A DNA stretch of 64,000 bases from Catellatospora sp. KI3 (GCF_029948125.1 NZ_JASAMB010000015.1:1-64000), one strand, 5' to 3'; counted from the first letter of the stretch, positions 17,251 through 26,473 are shown. Numbers and translations: made by a program. The notes: generated by a model not told the origin, from the letters alone.

Positions 17251-19245
17251 TCAGTGGACGGTCGGCTCCGTCCGCCGGACCGCCCGGACCCCGCCGGCGG
17301 GGACCGTCACCCCGCCGGTCCACAGGCTGCCGTCCAGCAGGTCGACTCCCCCGACGTCGAGGACCGCCAGGTCCTGCTCGCCGTGGTTGATGAGGAAGAC
17401 GACGTCGCCGCGGCGGACGTACTCCAGCTCGTCGGGCAGGCCGGACGGGCGCCGTACCCCCGCGGCGTCCAGGGCCCGGGCCAGCAGCGGCCGCAGCCGG
17501 TCGACGGCGGTCGCGACATACCAGGCCGTGCCCCGGCCCAGGTCGTGGCGGGTGACGGCGGGGTGCCCGGCGTCGGGTCCGGCGGCGAACTCGACCACCG
17601 GCACGGCTCCGGCCGGGCGCACCCGCTCCGACCACACCGCCCCGGTCGAGCCGTCGCCCAGGGCGACCGCCTCGCCCGCGCGCAGCGGGTGGAACTCCTC
17701 GACCGACAGGCCCAGCACCTCCCGCAGCGCCCCCGGGTACGCCCCCGGGTGCACCGTCTCGTGCTCGTCGACGATCCCGGAGAAGTACGACACCAGCAGG
17801 TGCCCGCCCGACTCGACGTACCGGCACAGGTTCTTGGCCGCCCCCTCCCCCAGCAGGTACGCGCTAGGCGCCACCACCAGCTTGTACGCCGACAGGTCCG
17901 CCCCCGGGTGGACGAAGTCCACGGTCGCGTGCTCGCGCCACAGCGCCTCGTAGTACGCGTCGATCCGCTCGCGGAAGCGCAGCTCGACGCTGGGGCGCCA
18001 CTCCAGCTCCAGCGCCCAGAACGACTCCCAGTCCCACACCACCGCCACCTCGGCGGCGACCCGGGTGCCGCGTACCGGCGCCAGCCCGCGCAGCTGCGCG
18101 CCCAGCTCGACCACCTCGCGCCACACCTGCGAGTCCGTCCCGGCCTGCGGCAGCATCGCCGAGTGGAACTTCTCCGCGCCGTAGCGGGAGGCCCGCCACT
18201 GGAAGAACAGCACCGAGTCCGAGCCCCGGGCCACGTGCGCCAGGCTGTTGCGGCGCAGCTCGCCGGGCCGCTTGGCCAGGTTGCGCGGCTGCCAGTTGAC
18301 CGCCCCGGTCGAGTGCTCCATCAGCAGCCACGGGGCGCCGCCCGCCAGCGACCGGCTCAGGTCGGCCGACAGGGCCAGCTCGATGTGGTTGTCGGAGCGC
18401 TCGGCGGTCAGGTAGTGGTCGTTGCTGACCACGTCCACCTCCGGCGCCCACCGCCACAGGTCCATCGACTTGCAGTTGGCCGTCATGAAGTTGGTGGTGA
18501 CCGGGGTGTCCGGAGTGACCTCGCGCAGGATGTCGCGCTGCAGCGTGAAGCAGGCCAGGTGCTCGGCGGAGGTGAACCGGGCGAAGTCCAGGCGCTGGGC
18601 CGGGTTGACCGCGGTGTGGTTGGCGCGCGGGGCGTCGATCTCGTCCCAGTCGCCGTAGCGCTGGCTCCAGAAGTCGGTGCCCCAGGCCTCGTTGAGCGAG
18701 TCCAGGTCCTGATAGGTGGTACGCAGCCAGCCGCGGAACGCCGCGACGCTGGCGTCGCAGTAGCACTCGCCGAGCGGGGCGCCGTACTCGTTGTGCACGT
18801 GCCAGAGGATGACGGCCGGGTGGTCGCGGTAGTGCTCGGCCAGCGCGCGGGCGATGCCGGCGGTGGCCGCGCGGTACTCGGGCGAGCTGGGGCAGGCGTG
18901 CTGGCGGCCGCCGACGCCGATCCGGACGCCCTCGCGGTTCACCGGCAGCGTGTGCGGGTACGCCCGGGAGAACCAGGGCGGCGGGGCGGCGGTGGGGGTG
19001 GCCAGGTCGACGGCGACGCCGTTGGCGTGCAGGCGGTCGACGATCTCGTCGAGCCAGCCGAACTCGTACCGCCCCGGGGCCGGTTCCAGTCTGGCCCAGG
19101 CGAAGACGCCGAGGCTGACCAGGTTGACCCCGGCCGCGCGCATCAGCGCGACGTCCTCCTCCTGCACCTGGCGGGGCCACTGCTCGGGGTTGTAGTCCCC
19201 GCCGTAGGCCAGGCCCCCGAGCCGGGTGCTGATGCTGTCGACCAC
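17251..19245 (-). CDS. GH42 beta-galactosidase
   Basis: A 664 aa intracellular beta-galactosidase (no signal peptide). The GH42 TIM barrel opens LGGLAYGGDYNPEQWP. The acid/base Glu is in LWHVHNEYGAP and the nucleophile Glu in LLMEHSTGAVNWQPRN. The Cys-containing GECYCD segment is typical of the family. A trimerisation domain and small beta domain follow. GTG 19245 has AAAGGGGG at the right distance; the frame upstream to 19344 would run through an operator. It is divergent from a sugar ABC transporter and shares operator sequences with it. Substrates are likely beta-galactosides, perhaps plant galactan oligomers. Confidence 0.9.
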   Translation of the reverse strand: MVDSISTRLGGLAYGGDYNPEQWPRQVQEEDVALMRAAGVNLVSLGVFAWARLEPAPGRYEFGWLDEIVDRLHANGVAVDLATPTAAPPPWFSRAYPHTLPVNREGVRIGVGGRQHACPSSPEYRAATAGIARALAEHYRDHPAVILWHVHNEYGAPLGECYCDASVAAFRGWLRTTYQDLDSLNEAWGTDFWSQRYGDWDEIDAPRANHTAVNPAQRLDFARFTSAEHLACFTLQRDILREVTPDTPVTTNFMTANCKSMDLWRWAPEVDVVSNDHYLTAERSDNHIELALSADLSRSLAGGAPWLLMEHSTGAVNWQPRNLAKRPGELRRNSLAHVARGSDSVLFFQWRASRYGAEKFHSAMLPQAGTDSQVWREVVELGAQLRGLAPVRGTRVAAEVAVVWDWESFWALELEWRPSVELRFRERIDAYYEALWREHATVDFVHPGADLSAYKLVVAPSAYLLGEGAAKNLCRYVESGGHLLVSYFSGIVDEHETVHPGAYPGALREVLGLSVEEFHPLRAGEAVALGDGSTGAVWSERVRPAGAVPVVEFAAGPDAGHPAVTRHDLGRGTAWYVATAVDRLRPLLARALDAAGVRRPSGLPDELEYVRRGDVVFLINHGEQDLAVLDVGGVDLLDGSLWTGGVTVPAGGVRAVRRTEPTVH

Positions 19246-19260
19246 CGATCCCCCTTTGTT

Positions 19261-19276
19261 CTGTGAACGTGCACAG
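19261..19276. promoter_or_regulatory. LacI-type operator, GH42 side
   Basis: CTGTGAACGTGCACAG is a 16-base palindrome with one mismatch, 16 bases upstream of the GH42 start. It is nearly identical to the perfect palindrome at 19389 in front of the divergent transporter operon. LacI-family regulators bind palindromes with a central CG like this, and one is encoded at 22522. Confidence 0.8.
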
Positions 19277-19388
19277 TAGCGGAAGCACCCGGCGCGCGGA
19301 AGCCGCCACCCCTCAAATGCCTGACCATGTAACGAGTTCGCCAACGTGCCTTGACGGGCGCGTAACAGCCACTACACACTGTTGCGCA

Positions 19389-19404
19389 CTGTGAACGTTC
19401 ACAG
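19389..19404. promoter_or_regulatory. LacI-type operator, ABC transporter side
   Basis: CTGTGAACGTTCACAG is a perfect 16-base palindrome, 27 bases before the binding-protein start. With the copy at 19261 it frames the divergent promoter region, separated by 128 bases. The LacI gene at the end of the transporter operon is the natural candidate regulator. Confidence 0.85.
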
Positions 19405-19430
19405 AAACTCGCCATTTCAACGGAGGACCC

Positions 19431-20726
19431 ATGCGCACGAAACGGCTCAGGACGGTGCTCACCGCCCTGCTGGTCGGGGCCCTGGCGGCCGGCTGCTCCA
19501 GCACCCCGGACGAGGCGGCGCCGCAGGAGACCGGGCCGGTCGACCTGACCTTCTGGACCTGGGCACCGAACATGGACAAGATCGCGGCGGTGTGGAACGC
19601 CGAGCACCCCGACATCCACGTCACGGTCAGCAAGCAGGCCGGCGGCGACGAGGCGGCGGCCAAGTTCCTCACCGCGGCCAAGGCGGGCAACGCGCCCGAC
19701 CTGGTGCAGGCCGAGTACCAGATGCTGCCGTCGTTCGTGGCCGCCGAGGCCGTCGCCGACATCAAGGCCGAGGTGTCCGCCGCCAAGGCGCAGTTCAGTG
19801 ACGGCATCTGGGGCCTGGTGACGCTGGGCACCGACGGCGTGTACGGCCTGCCGCAGGACAGCGGCCCGATGATGCTCTACTACCGCACCGACCTGTTCAC
19901 CAAGTACGGCATCGCCGTCCCGAAGACCTGGGACGAGTACGCCGCCGCGGCCCGCGCCGTGCACGCCAAGGACAAGACCGTCTACCTCGGCGGCTTCTCC
20001 AGCAAAGACCCGGGCTGGTTCGCCGGCCTCGCCCAGCAGGCGGGCGGCCAGTGGTGGTCGATCCAGGGCGAGTCCTGGAAGGTCGGCATCGACGAGGGCC
20101 CGACCCGCAAGGTGGCCGACTTCTGGGGCGGCCTGGCCGCCGAGGGCGTCGTGGACACCCAGGCCCCGTGGACCCCGGAGTGGAACGCCGCGCTCAACAA
20201 CGGCAAGGTGCTGTCCTGGGCCTCGGCCGTGTGGGCGCCGGGCGTGCTGAGCAGCAACGCCCCCGACGGCAAGGGCAAGTGGGCCATCGCGCCGCTGCCG
20301 CAGTGGAGCGCCGGGGAGTCGTACAGCGGCTTCTGGGGCGGATCCTCGATCGCGGTCGCCGCGGGCTCCAAGCACCGCGCCGCCGCCGCGCAGTTCGCCA
20401 CCTGGCTCAACACCGACACCAAGGCGCTCGACCTGCTGATCAAGGAGGCCGCGGTCTACCCGGCGGCCAAGGGCGGCCAGGCGCTGCTCACCACCGCGCC
20501 GGACTACTTCGCCAACCAGCCCGACTTCTGGGCCCAGGCCACCGCGATCTCGTCCTCGGCGCGCGGCTTCACCTTCGGTCCGAACGTCAACGTCGCCTAC
20601 AGCGCGTACAAGGACGCCTTCGACAAGGCGGTGCAGCAGAAGTCCTCGTTCGGGGCCGCGCTGACCGCGGTGCAGGAGGCCACCGTGGCCGACATGAAGA
20701 AGTCCGGCTTCACGCTGGTGTCCTGA
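19431..20726 (+). CDS. Sugar ABC transporter substrate-binding lipoprotein
   Basis: A 431 aa family 1 solute-binding protein. The lipobox is at LVGALAAGCSS, so it is membrane-anchored outside the cell. The body shows the usual two-lobed order, with LTFWTWAPNMDKIAAVW near the start and GFWGGSSIAVAAGSKH in the second lobe. Linked to GH42, it probably binds galactosides. CGGAGG precedes ATG 19431. It is followed by two permease genes with a 3-base gap. Confidence 0.92.
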   Translation: MRTKRLRTVLTALLVGALAAGCSSTPDEAAPQETGPVDLTFWTWAPNMDKIAAVWNAEHPDIHVTVSKQAGGDEAAAKFLTAAKAGNAPDLVQAEYQMLPSFVAAEAVADIKAEVSAAKAQFSDGIWGLVTLGTDGVYGLPQDSGPMMLYYRTDLFTKYGIAVPKTWDEYAAAARAVHAKDKTVYLGGFSSKDPGWFAGLAQQAGGQWWSIQGESWKVGIDEGPTRKVADFWGGLAAEGVVDTQAPWTPEWNAALNNGKVLSWASAVWAPGVLSSNAPDGKGKWAIAPLPQWSAGESYSGFWGGSSIAVAAGSKHRAAAAQFATWLNTDTKALDLLIKEAAVYPAAKGGQALLTTAPDYFANQPDFWAQATAISSSARGFTFGPNVNVAYSAYKDAFDKAVQQKSSFGAALTAVQEATVADMKKSGFTLVS

Positions 20727-20729
20727 GCG

Positions 20730-21656
20730 ATGACCAAGGCAAACCGGGGCGCCCGCGCATCGCGCGCGGGCGCCACCCCCTACCTGTACCTGGCCCCGGC
20801 GGTGGTGCTGTTCACCCTGTTCGTGGCCGCGCCGATCGGCTACACCGCGTACCTGAGCCTGCGCCGGGTCAAGTTCTCCGGCCTCGGGCTGGGCAAGAAG
20901 TCGCGCACCGAGATCTTCGTCGGCCTGGACAACTACCGCGCGGCCCTGGCCGACGGCGAGTTCTGGGACGGCTGGGTGCGGGTGCTGGGCTACGCCGCGA
21001 TGGTGCTCACCCTCATGCTCGGCCTGGCACTGCTGTTCGCGCTGCTGCTGGACTCCGCGAGAGTACGGCTGCCGCGCTTCTCCCGCATCGCCATCTTCCT
21101 GCCGTACGCCGTCCCCGGCGTGGTCGCGACGCTGCTCTGGGGCTTCCTCTACCCGCCCAGCATGAGCCCGATCCACGCCGGACTGCACGCCGTCGGTGTC
21201 GACGGCGTAGACCTGCTCAGCCCGTCCACCATCGTCTTCTCCATGGTCAACGTGGCGGTCTGGGGCGGCACCGGCTTCAACATGCTGGTGCTCTACACCC
21301 AGCTGCGGGCCGTGCCCCGCGACTACTACGAGGCCGCCCGCATCGACGGGGCGGGCGAACTGGCCATCGCGCTGCGGATCAAGGTACCGATGCTGGCACC
21401 GGCCCTCGTCCTGACCACCGTGTTCTCGATCATCGCGACGATGCAGGTGTTCACCGAGCCGACCACCCTGCGCTCGATCTCGAACTCGGTCAGCTCGACC
21501 TGGAGCCCGCTGATGAACGTCTACGGCGACGCCTTCGTCACCGGCGACCTCTACTCCGCCTCGGCGACGTCACTGGTCATCGCGCTGATCGCGCTCGTGC
21601 CCTCGCTGGGCTTCCTGCGGCTGGTCCGCCGCCGCGCGTTCGGGGAGGAACGATGA
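20730..21656 (+). CDS. Sugar ABC transporter permease (MalF type)
   Basis: A 308 aa integral membrane protein with six predicted segments, the first at YLYLAPAVVLFTLFVAAPIGY. The EAA loop, YYEAARIDGAGELAIALRIKVP, contacts the ATPase. No ATP-binding subunit is encoded in this operon. Actinomycete sugar transporters commonly share one ATPase (MsiK type) encoded elsewhere. Its stop overlaps the next start as ATGA. Confidence 0.93.
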   Translation: MTKANRGARASRAGATPYLYLAPAVVLFTLFVAAPIGYTAYLSLRRVKFSGLGLGKKSRTEIFVGLDNYRAALADGEFWDGWVRVLGYAAMVLTLMLGLALLFALLLDSARVRLPRFSRIAIFLPYAVPGVVATLLWGFLYPPSMSPIHAGLHAVGVDGVDLLSPSTIVFSMVNVAVWGGTGFNMLVLYTQLRAVPRDYYEAARIDGAGELAIALRIKVPMLAPALVLTTVFSIIATMQVFTEPTTLRSISNSVSSTWSPLMNVYGDAFVTGDLYSASATSLVIALIALVPSLGFLRLVRRRAFGEER

Positions 21657-22522
21657 GCATCACCGCTTCGGCCGAAGGGGCGGGCCGGGTCCGCCGCCCG
21701 CTCGGCCTCATGCCCACCGCCGTACTGCTGCTCGGGGCACTGTACTGCCTGCTACCGGTGGCCTGGGTGCTCATGGCCGCCAGCAAGACCCGGGGCGAGC
21801 TGTTCTCCACCAACGCGTTCGCCCCCGGCACCGGGCTGCTGGAGAACCTGTCCGACCTGTCGGCCTACCGCGACGGCATCTTCTGGCAGTGGATGGCCAA
21901 CACGGCCCTGTACGCCGGAGTCGGCGCCGTCCTGTCGACCGCGGTGTCGGTGCTGGCCGGGTACGCGCTGGCGAAGTTCCGGTTCTTCGGCCAGAACCTC
22001 ATCTTCAACGTGCTGATCGGCGGCATCCTCGTCCCGTCGGTGGTCCTCGCCGTCCCGCAGTACCTGCTGCTGGCCAAGGCGGGGCTCGCCGACACGTACT
22101 GGGCGGTGCTGCTGCCCAGCATCCTGCACCCGTACAGCATCTACCTGGCCCGCATCTACGCCGCCGCCGCCATCCCCGACGCCCTGCTGGAGGCCGGGCG
22201 CATCGACGGGGCGAGCGAGGGGCGGCTGCTGCGGGTGGTGGCGGTCCCGCTCATGGGGCCGGGCATGGTGACGATCTTCCTGTTCCAGTTCGTCGCGATC
22301 TGGAACAACTTCCTGCTCCCGTTCATCATGCTCGCCGACGACCACCGGTTCCCGCTCACCGTGGGGCTCTACACCCTGCTGGTGACCGGTGCCAACCAGC
22401 CCGCCCTGTACAACCTCGTCATCACCGGCGCGCTGCTGTCGATCATTCCGCTGATCGCGCTGTTCCTCACCATGCAGCGGTACTGGCGCACTGACCTGTC
22501 CGGCGGGTCTGTGAAAAGCTGA
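21653..22522 (+). CDS. Sugar ABC transporter permease (MalG type)
   Basis: A 289 aa permease with six membrane segments. The EAA loop is ALLEAGRIDGASEGRLLRVVAVP. It follows the MalF-type gene with a 4-base overlap after GAGGAACG, and its TGA overlaps the LacI ATG by one base. All four genes from 19431 therefore form one operon. Confidence 0.93.
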   Translation: MSITASAEGAGRVRRPLGLMPTAVLLLGALYCLLPVAWVLMAASKTRGELFSTNAFAPGTGLLENLSDLSAYRDGIFWQWMANTALYAGVGAVLSTAVSVLAGYALAKFRFFGQNLIFNVLIGGILVPSVVLAVPQYLLLAKAGLADTYWAVLLPSILHPYSIYLARIYAAAAIPDALLEAGRIDGASEGRLLRVVAVPLMGPGMVTIFLFQFVAIWNNFLLPFIMLADDHRFPLTVGLYTLLVTGANQPALYNLVITGALLSIIPLIALFLTMQRYWRTDLSGGSVKS

Positions 22523-23535
22523 TGCCTGTGACCAACAGCAGGCGGCGGCCGACGATCCACGACGTGGCCCGTGCCTCGGGAGTATCCCGGGGCACGGTGT
22601 CCCGCGCCCTCAACGGCGACCCGTACGTGAGCACCGCCGCGGCGGCGGCCGTCAAACGGGCCGTCGCCGAGACCGGATACGTCGTCAACCGCAACGCGCG
22701 CAGCCTCGTCACCCAGCGCACCGGCACCGTGGTGATGGTGCTGTCCGAGCCGCAGGAGAAGCTGTTCGAGGACCCGAACTTCAGCGTGCTGCTCCGGGTG
22801 GCCACCCGGCGGCTGGCCCAGCGCGACGTGGCGCTGGTCATGATGGTCGCCGGGGACGACGGCGACCGCGAGCGCGTGGTCCGCTACCTGCGCGGCGGCC
22901 ACGCCGACGGGGTGCTGCTGCTGTCCGCGCACGCCGGTGACCCGCTGCTGGAGGAGCTGGAGAGCCTGGCCCTGCCCGCGGTGGCGTGCGGGGCGGTGCT
23001 GGGCCGCGAAGGGCTGCCGTACGCGGCGGCCGACGACCGCGAGGGCGCCCGGCAGATGACCCGCTACCTGGTCGACCTCGGCCGCAGGAAGATCGGCACG
23101 ATCACCGGGCCGCTGGACACCCCGGGCGGGCTGAACCGGCTCGAAGGGTACTGCGACGTCCTCGGGCGCAAGGCGACGAAGAAGCTGATCGCGCACGGGG
23201 ACTACACGCGGCACGGGGGCGAGGCGGCGATGCACGAGCTGCTGGACCGGGTGCCGGGGCTGGACGCGGTGTTCGTGGGGTCCGACCTGATGGCGGCCGG
23301 GGCGCTGGCGGCGCTGCGGGAGCGAGGGCTGCGGGTGCCGGACGACGTGGCGGTGGGCGGGTTCGACGACTCGGCGGTGGCCGGATCGACGCATCCGCGG
23401 CTGACCACGGTGCGGCAGCCGCTGGAGCAGGTGGCCACGGAGACGGTACGGATGCTGCTGGAGCTGATCGACGGCGCGGAGCAGGTCGACTCCGTCGTCC
23501 TCCCCACGGAACTGGTCCCCCGCGAATCCGCGTAA
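22522..23535 (+). CDS. LacI family repressor of the galactoside locus
   Basis: A 337 aa regulator. The N-terminal helix-turn-helix is TIHDVARASGVSRGTVSRAL with the hinge region after it. Residues 60-330 form a periplasmic-binding-like sugar domain (VFVGSDLMAAGALAALRERG and VAVGGFDDSAVAGSTHPRLT are typical). Being last in the transporter operon, it is likely autoregulated. Its proposed operators are the two palindromes at 19261 and 19389. The inducer is presumably a galactoside, by context. Confidence 0.92.
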   Translation: MPVTNSRRRPTIHDVARASGVSRGTVSRALNGDPYVSTAAAAAVKRAVAETGYVVNRNARSLVTQRTGTVVMVLSEPQEKLFEDPNFSVLLRVATRRLAQRDVALVMMVAGDDGDRERVVRYLRGGHADGVLLLSAHAGDPLLEELESLALPAVACGAVLGREGLPYAAADDREGARQMTRYLVDLGRRKIGTITGPLDTPGGLNRLEGYCDVLGRKATKKLIAHGDYTRHGGEAAMHELLDRVPGLDAVFVGSDLMAAGALAALRERGLRVPDDVAVGGFDDSAVAGSTHPRLTTVRQPLEQVATETVRMLLELIDGAEQVDSVVLPTELVPRESA

Positions 23536-23550
23536 CCACCCCAGGACCGA

Positions 23551-23599
23551 CGGCTCACGGCTCACGGCTCACAGCTCACGGGTCGCGGCTCGCGGCTTT
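23551..23599. repeat. Tandem heptamer array
   Basis: Seven consecutive 7-base units: CGGCTCA three times, then CAGCTCA, CGGGTCG, CGGCTCG and CGGCTTT. Units decay from left to right. It lies 15 bases past the lacI stop. A half copy of the CTGGCCTAT palindrome family follows at 23600-23617. Confidence 0.8.
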
Positions 23600-23670
23600 C
23601 CATCGACGGTGGCCTATTACGAGGAAACACACTGGTCCGCGCCCCGGAGCGAGCCCCGGCGGCGGCGACT

Positions 23671-23747
23671 TAGCATCGACAGTGGCCTATCTGGAAGACG
23701 GATTTCGTCGAATCGTCCTCTAGATAGGCCAGCGTCGATCAAAGGCG
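23671..23747. repeat. Dispersed palindrome, TTGACGCTGGCCTATC family (copy 2)
   Basis: Arms ATCGACAGTGGCCTATCT (23675-23692) and AGATAGGCCAGCGTCGAT (23722-23739) differ at two positions. The element starts TAGCAT like copy 1 and ends AAAGGCGGG. It lies between the convergent lacI and amylase genes. Confidence 0.9.
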
Positions 23748-23774
23748 GGCGGTGGCGGGTGCACTGACCAGCCG

Positions 23775-23808
23775 GTCAGCGCACCGCGTCAGCGCACCGC
23801 GTCAGCGC
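23775..23808. repeat. Tandem 13-mers at the amylase stop codon
   Basis: GTCAGCGCACCGC occurs at 23775 and 23788, with a partial third unit at 23801 that carries the amylase stop codon on the minus strand. A simple slippage-type duplication. Confidence 0.75.
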
Positions 23809-25985
23809 CAGGTGTCCGACCGGGTCAGGGTGCACGGGGCCGTGGTCGGGGTCGTCGCGGACCGGTTCGGGTCGCTCTCCCAGGTCACGTTCCCCGACCC
23901 GTCCTTCTTGATGTACTTGTACGTGAACGCCGTCCCCGCCGGCAGCGACACCGACCCGGTCCACACCGGGTACGAGGCACTCGACAGCGCCACCGCACTG
24001 CCGGTGTTCCACGAGCCCAGCGCCGGAATCGACCCGATCACGTACACGTTCTGCCCCCACGTCGTGGTCGCGTTGACCGCGAACGAACCGGCGACGGTCG
24101 AGCAGTTCGCCCCGGTCGGCGACGGCGACGGCGAGACCGACGGCGACGGCGTGGTACCGCCCGTGACGTTCCACGTCTCGCTGTAGGTCACCGCGCACAC
24201 CCCCGTCGGCACGGTACGGCTCCGGTTGGCGATGCTCTCCCAGGTCACGTTCCCGGACCCGTCCTTCTTGATGTACTTGTACTCGAAGGACGTGCCGGCG
24301 GCCAGGTTCACGGTGACGCGCCAGACCGGGTACGCCGCACCCGACATCGCCACCGCACTGCCGGTGTTCCACGAGCCCAGGGCCGCGATGCTGCCCGCGA
24401 CGTACACGTTCTGGCCGGTGGCCGTGGTGGTGTTCGACTCGAACGTGACGGCGACGCTGCTGCACGCGGTCGAGGTCGGGCTGGGGTTGGGGCTGGCCGA
24501 GGCGGTCGGCGACGGCGTGCCGGTGACGCGCGCGCCGGTGTAGATCGCCAGCGCGGTGTCGCCCGCCACGCTGACCGTGGCCTGGCCGGAGCCGTTGACG
24601 GAGACCGTCGCCCCGGAGCAGGTCCCGCCGGAGAAGTTCGCCACGGCCACGTTGCAGTAGGTGCCCGCGGGCAGGCCGGTGCTGAACGTGGTGCTCCAGG
24701 CGGCGCTGTCGCGGTTGAACGCGGCGAAGCCGGTGGCACCGCGGCCGAACGCGATCCGGTTGGCGGCCGGCGAGGTCCAGTTGGTCACGGCCGTACCGCT
24801 GACGGCGTTGTGGAACGCGACCAGGTTGGCCACCGTGGTCTTGCGGTGCTCGCACTCCCAGCCCGAGCCGCAGACCACCTGGTTGGTGGTGCCGTTGGTC
24901 GAGGGCGGACCGGCCTCGTTGTTGCTGAAGGTGAAGCTGCTCATCAGCGCCGGGGTGCCGTACGGGTAGGCCAGGCTGAACGCCGCCGCCAGCGCGTGCG
25001 TCTGCCCGTTCTTGTACGTCAGCCGCGCCCGGCCGTTGCGCTGGGTGTCGTGGTTGTCCACGAAGTTGACCGCGTCGCCGCTGCCCAGGGCCATCTGCGA
25101 GGCGAGGTTGTTCAGGTTGGACAGGTTCGCGTCGCGGAACGCGTTGCCGACCACGTCGCCGTAGCGGAACTCGGTGACGTCGCCGAGCCCGGCGTACTCG
25201 CTGGGCGGGAACGCGGTGTCCTCGATGACCTCCTGGTAGATGTACGGGTTGCCGGTCAGGCCGCCGTAGATCGCCTGCAGGTCGGCGACGGGGATGTGCT
25301 TGGCCGCGTCGACCCGGAACCCGTCCACGCCGATCGAGATCAGGTCGTTGAGGTACGCGGTGAGCTTGCCGCGCACGTACGACGTCTCGGTGGCCAGGTC
25401 GGACAGGTCGACCAGCTCGCAGTTGAACACCTCCCAGCGGTCGCCCCAGTTGGCGATGTCGTCGTTGCCGTTGCGGCCGCAGTGGTGGAAGTCGGCGCTG
25501 GAGTACAGGTTCGGGTAGGCGTAGTGCGAGTACGTCGAACCGGCCGAGCCGATGCCGGTGGAGGCGCCGCCGGCCATGTGGTTGATCACGGCGTCCACGT
25601 AGATCTTCACGCCCGCCGCGTGGCAGGTACTGACCATGCTCGCGAACGCGGCGCGGTCGCCGCGGCGGCTGATCAGCTGGTAGCTGACCGGCTGGTAGTC
25701 CTGCCACCACGGGTAGCCGGAGCCGCTGAGCACGACGTGCTCCTGCGGCGGGCTGACCTGCACCGCGCCGAAGCCCTTCGGGCCGAGCACGGTGGTGCAC
25801 TCGTTGGCGATCGAGGCCCACGGCCACTCGAACAGGTGCACGATGACGTCGCGGGCGCTGGGATTGGCGTCGGCCTTGGCCGGGGTGAGGCGGGGTGCCG
25901 ACTGCCAGCCGGCGAACGCGGCCAGCAGGGCCGCGAGCAGCAGCGACAGTGCTGCTGCGGTGAACGGACGGGTGCGGGTGGTCAC
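23802..25985 (-). CDS. Secreted alpha-amylase with two CBM20 starch-binding domains
   Basis: A 727 aa exported enzyme that cleaves alpha-1,4 bonds in starch. After a signal peptide (hydrophobic run LSLLLAALLAAFAGW) comes a GH13 barrel. Its nucleophile Asp is in GFRVDAAKHI, the acid/base Glu in YQEVIEDTAF and the third Asp in FVDNHDTQR. A C-terminal beta domain is followed by two CBM20 domains of about 100 aa, separated by Pro/Ser/Thr linkers. The CBM20 copies share GQNVYV, ALGSWNTGSAVA and YKYIKKDGSGNVTWES, a recent duplication. GTG 25985 follows AGGAGGAAACCC. Confidence 0.92.
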   Translation of the reverse strand: MTTRTRPFTAAALSLLLAALLAAFAGWQSAPRLTPAKADANPSARDVIVHLFEWPWASIANECTTVLGPKGFGAVQVSPPQEHVVLSGSGYPWWQDYQPVSYQLISRRGDRAAFASMVSTCHAAGVKIYVDAVINHMAGGASTGIGSAGSTYSHYAYPNLYSSADFHHCGRNGNDDIANWGDRWEVFNCELVDLSDLATETSYVRGKLTAYLNDLISIGVDGFRVDAAKHIPVADLQAIYGGLTGNPYIYQEVIEDTAFPPSEYAGLGDVTEFRYGDVVGNAFRDANLSNLNNLASQMALGSGDAVNFVDNHDTQRNGRARLTYKNGQTHALAAAFSLAYPYGTPALMSSFTFSNNEAGPPSTNGTTNQVVCGSGWECEHRKTTVANLVAFHNAVSGTAVTNWTSPAANRIAFGRGATGFAAFNRDSAAWSTTFSTGLPAGTYCNVAVANFSGGTCSGATVSVNGSGQATVSVAGDTALAIYTGARVTGTPSPTASASPNPSPTSTACSSVAVTFESNTTTATGQNVYVAGSIAALGSWNTGSAVAMSGAAYPVWRVTVNLAAGTSFEYKYIKKDGSGNVTWESIANRSRTVPTGVCAVTYSETWNVTGGTTPSPSVSPSPSPTGANCSTVAGSFAVNATTTWGQNVYVIGSIPALGSWNTGSAVALSSASYPVWTGSVSLPAGTAFTYKYIKKDGSGNVTWESDPNRSATTPTTAPCTLTRSDTWR

Positions 25986-26473
25986 GGGTTTCCTCCTGGG
26001 GTCAGGGAGGGTGCGCACTGGAAACTCTTGCGCAAGTTTCATGGATGTTAGCGCCGCATTGCTCGGTCGTGAAGAGTCGGCGACCGCCCGATGTATCCGT
26101 TCTATACAGACATATAGGGGCAGCACTTACAACTGATCAGCACTTGTTGACCATCCGTCAACCATCACCCCAGATCGCCGCCCCCAGCGGGCGCCGAGTA
26201 TCTGCAAAATCTTTCAAAGATTCTTTCGGGGTATGGGCGGAGGCGTGCGCGCCGCTTCAGGAGAGTGTCGGAATCCCGGCGCCGATTCGCGCAGTTTCCC
26301 CGAATCTGCGGCACTCACGTTGCCGATCACGCGCGACGCGACGGAATCCGTGGCGGGTGCGGCCGGTGAGCGCGCACACAGTGTCGTTTTCCAGACCGGA
26401 TATTCGTTTTCATGATTGCGTCACCTGTTCTTACCGTGAGTGCACACCCCTCACCGATACGGAGAACCCTGCA
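25986..26473. other. 488-base divergent control region, amylase / FAD oxidoreductase
   Basis: No gene is supported here. The region is noticeably AT-richer than its surroundings. It holds the palindrome CTTGCGCAAG (26027-26036), 42 bases before the amylase start, and a second one, AATCTTT-C-AAAGATT (26208-26222). Both are plausible operators; the first resembles LacI/MalR-type sites. Open frames reading into it from both flanking genes lack ribosome sites. Confidence 0.5.
26027..26036. promoter_or_regulatory. Candidate amylase operator
   Basis: CTTGCGCAAG is a perfect palindrome with central CG embedded in GAAACT..AGTTTC-like flanks, 42 bases upstream of the amylase start. Maltose-type LacI regulators control amylases in actinomycetes; the assignment is inferred. 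Confidence 0.4.
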
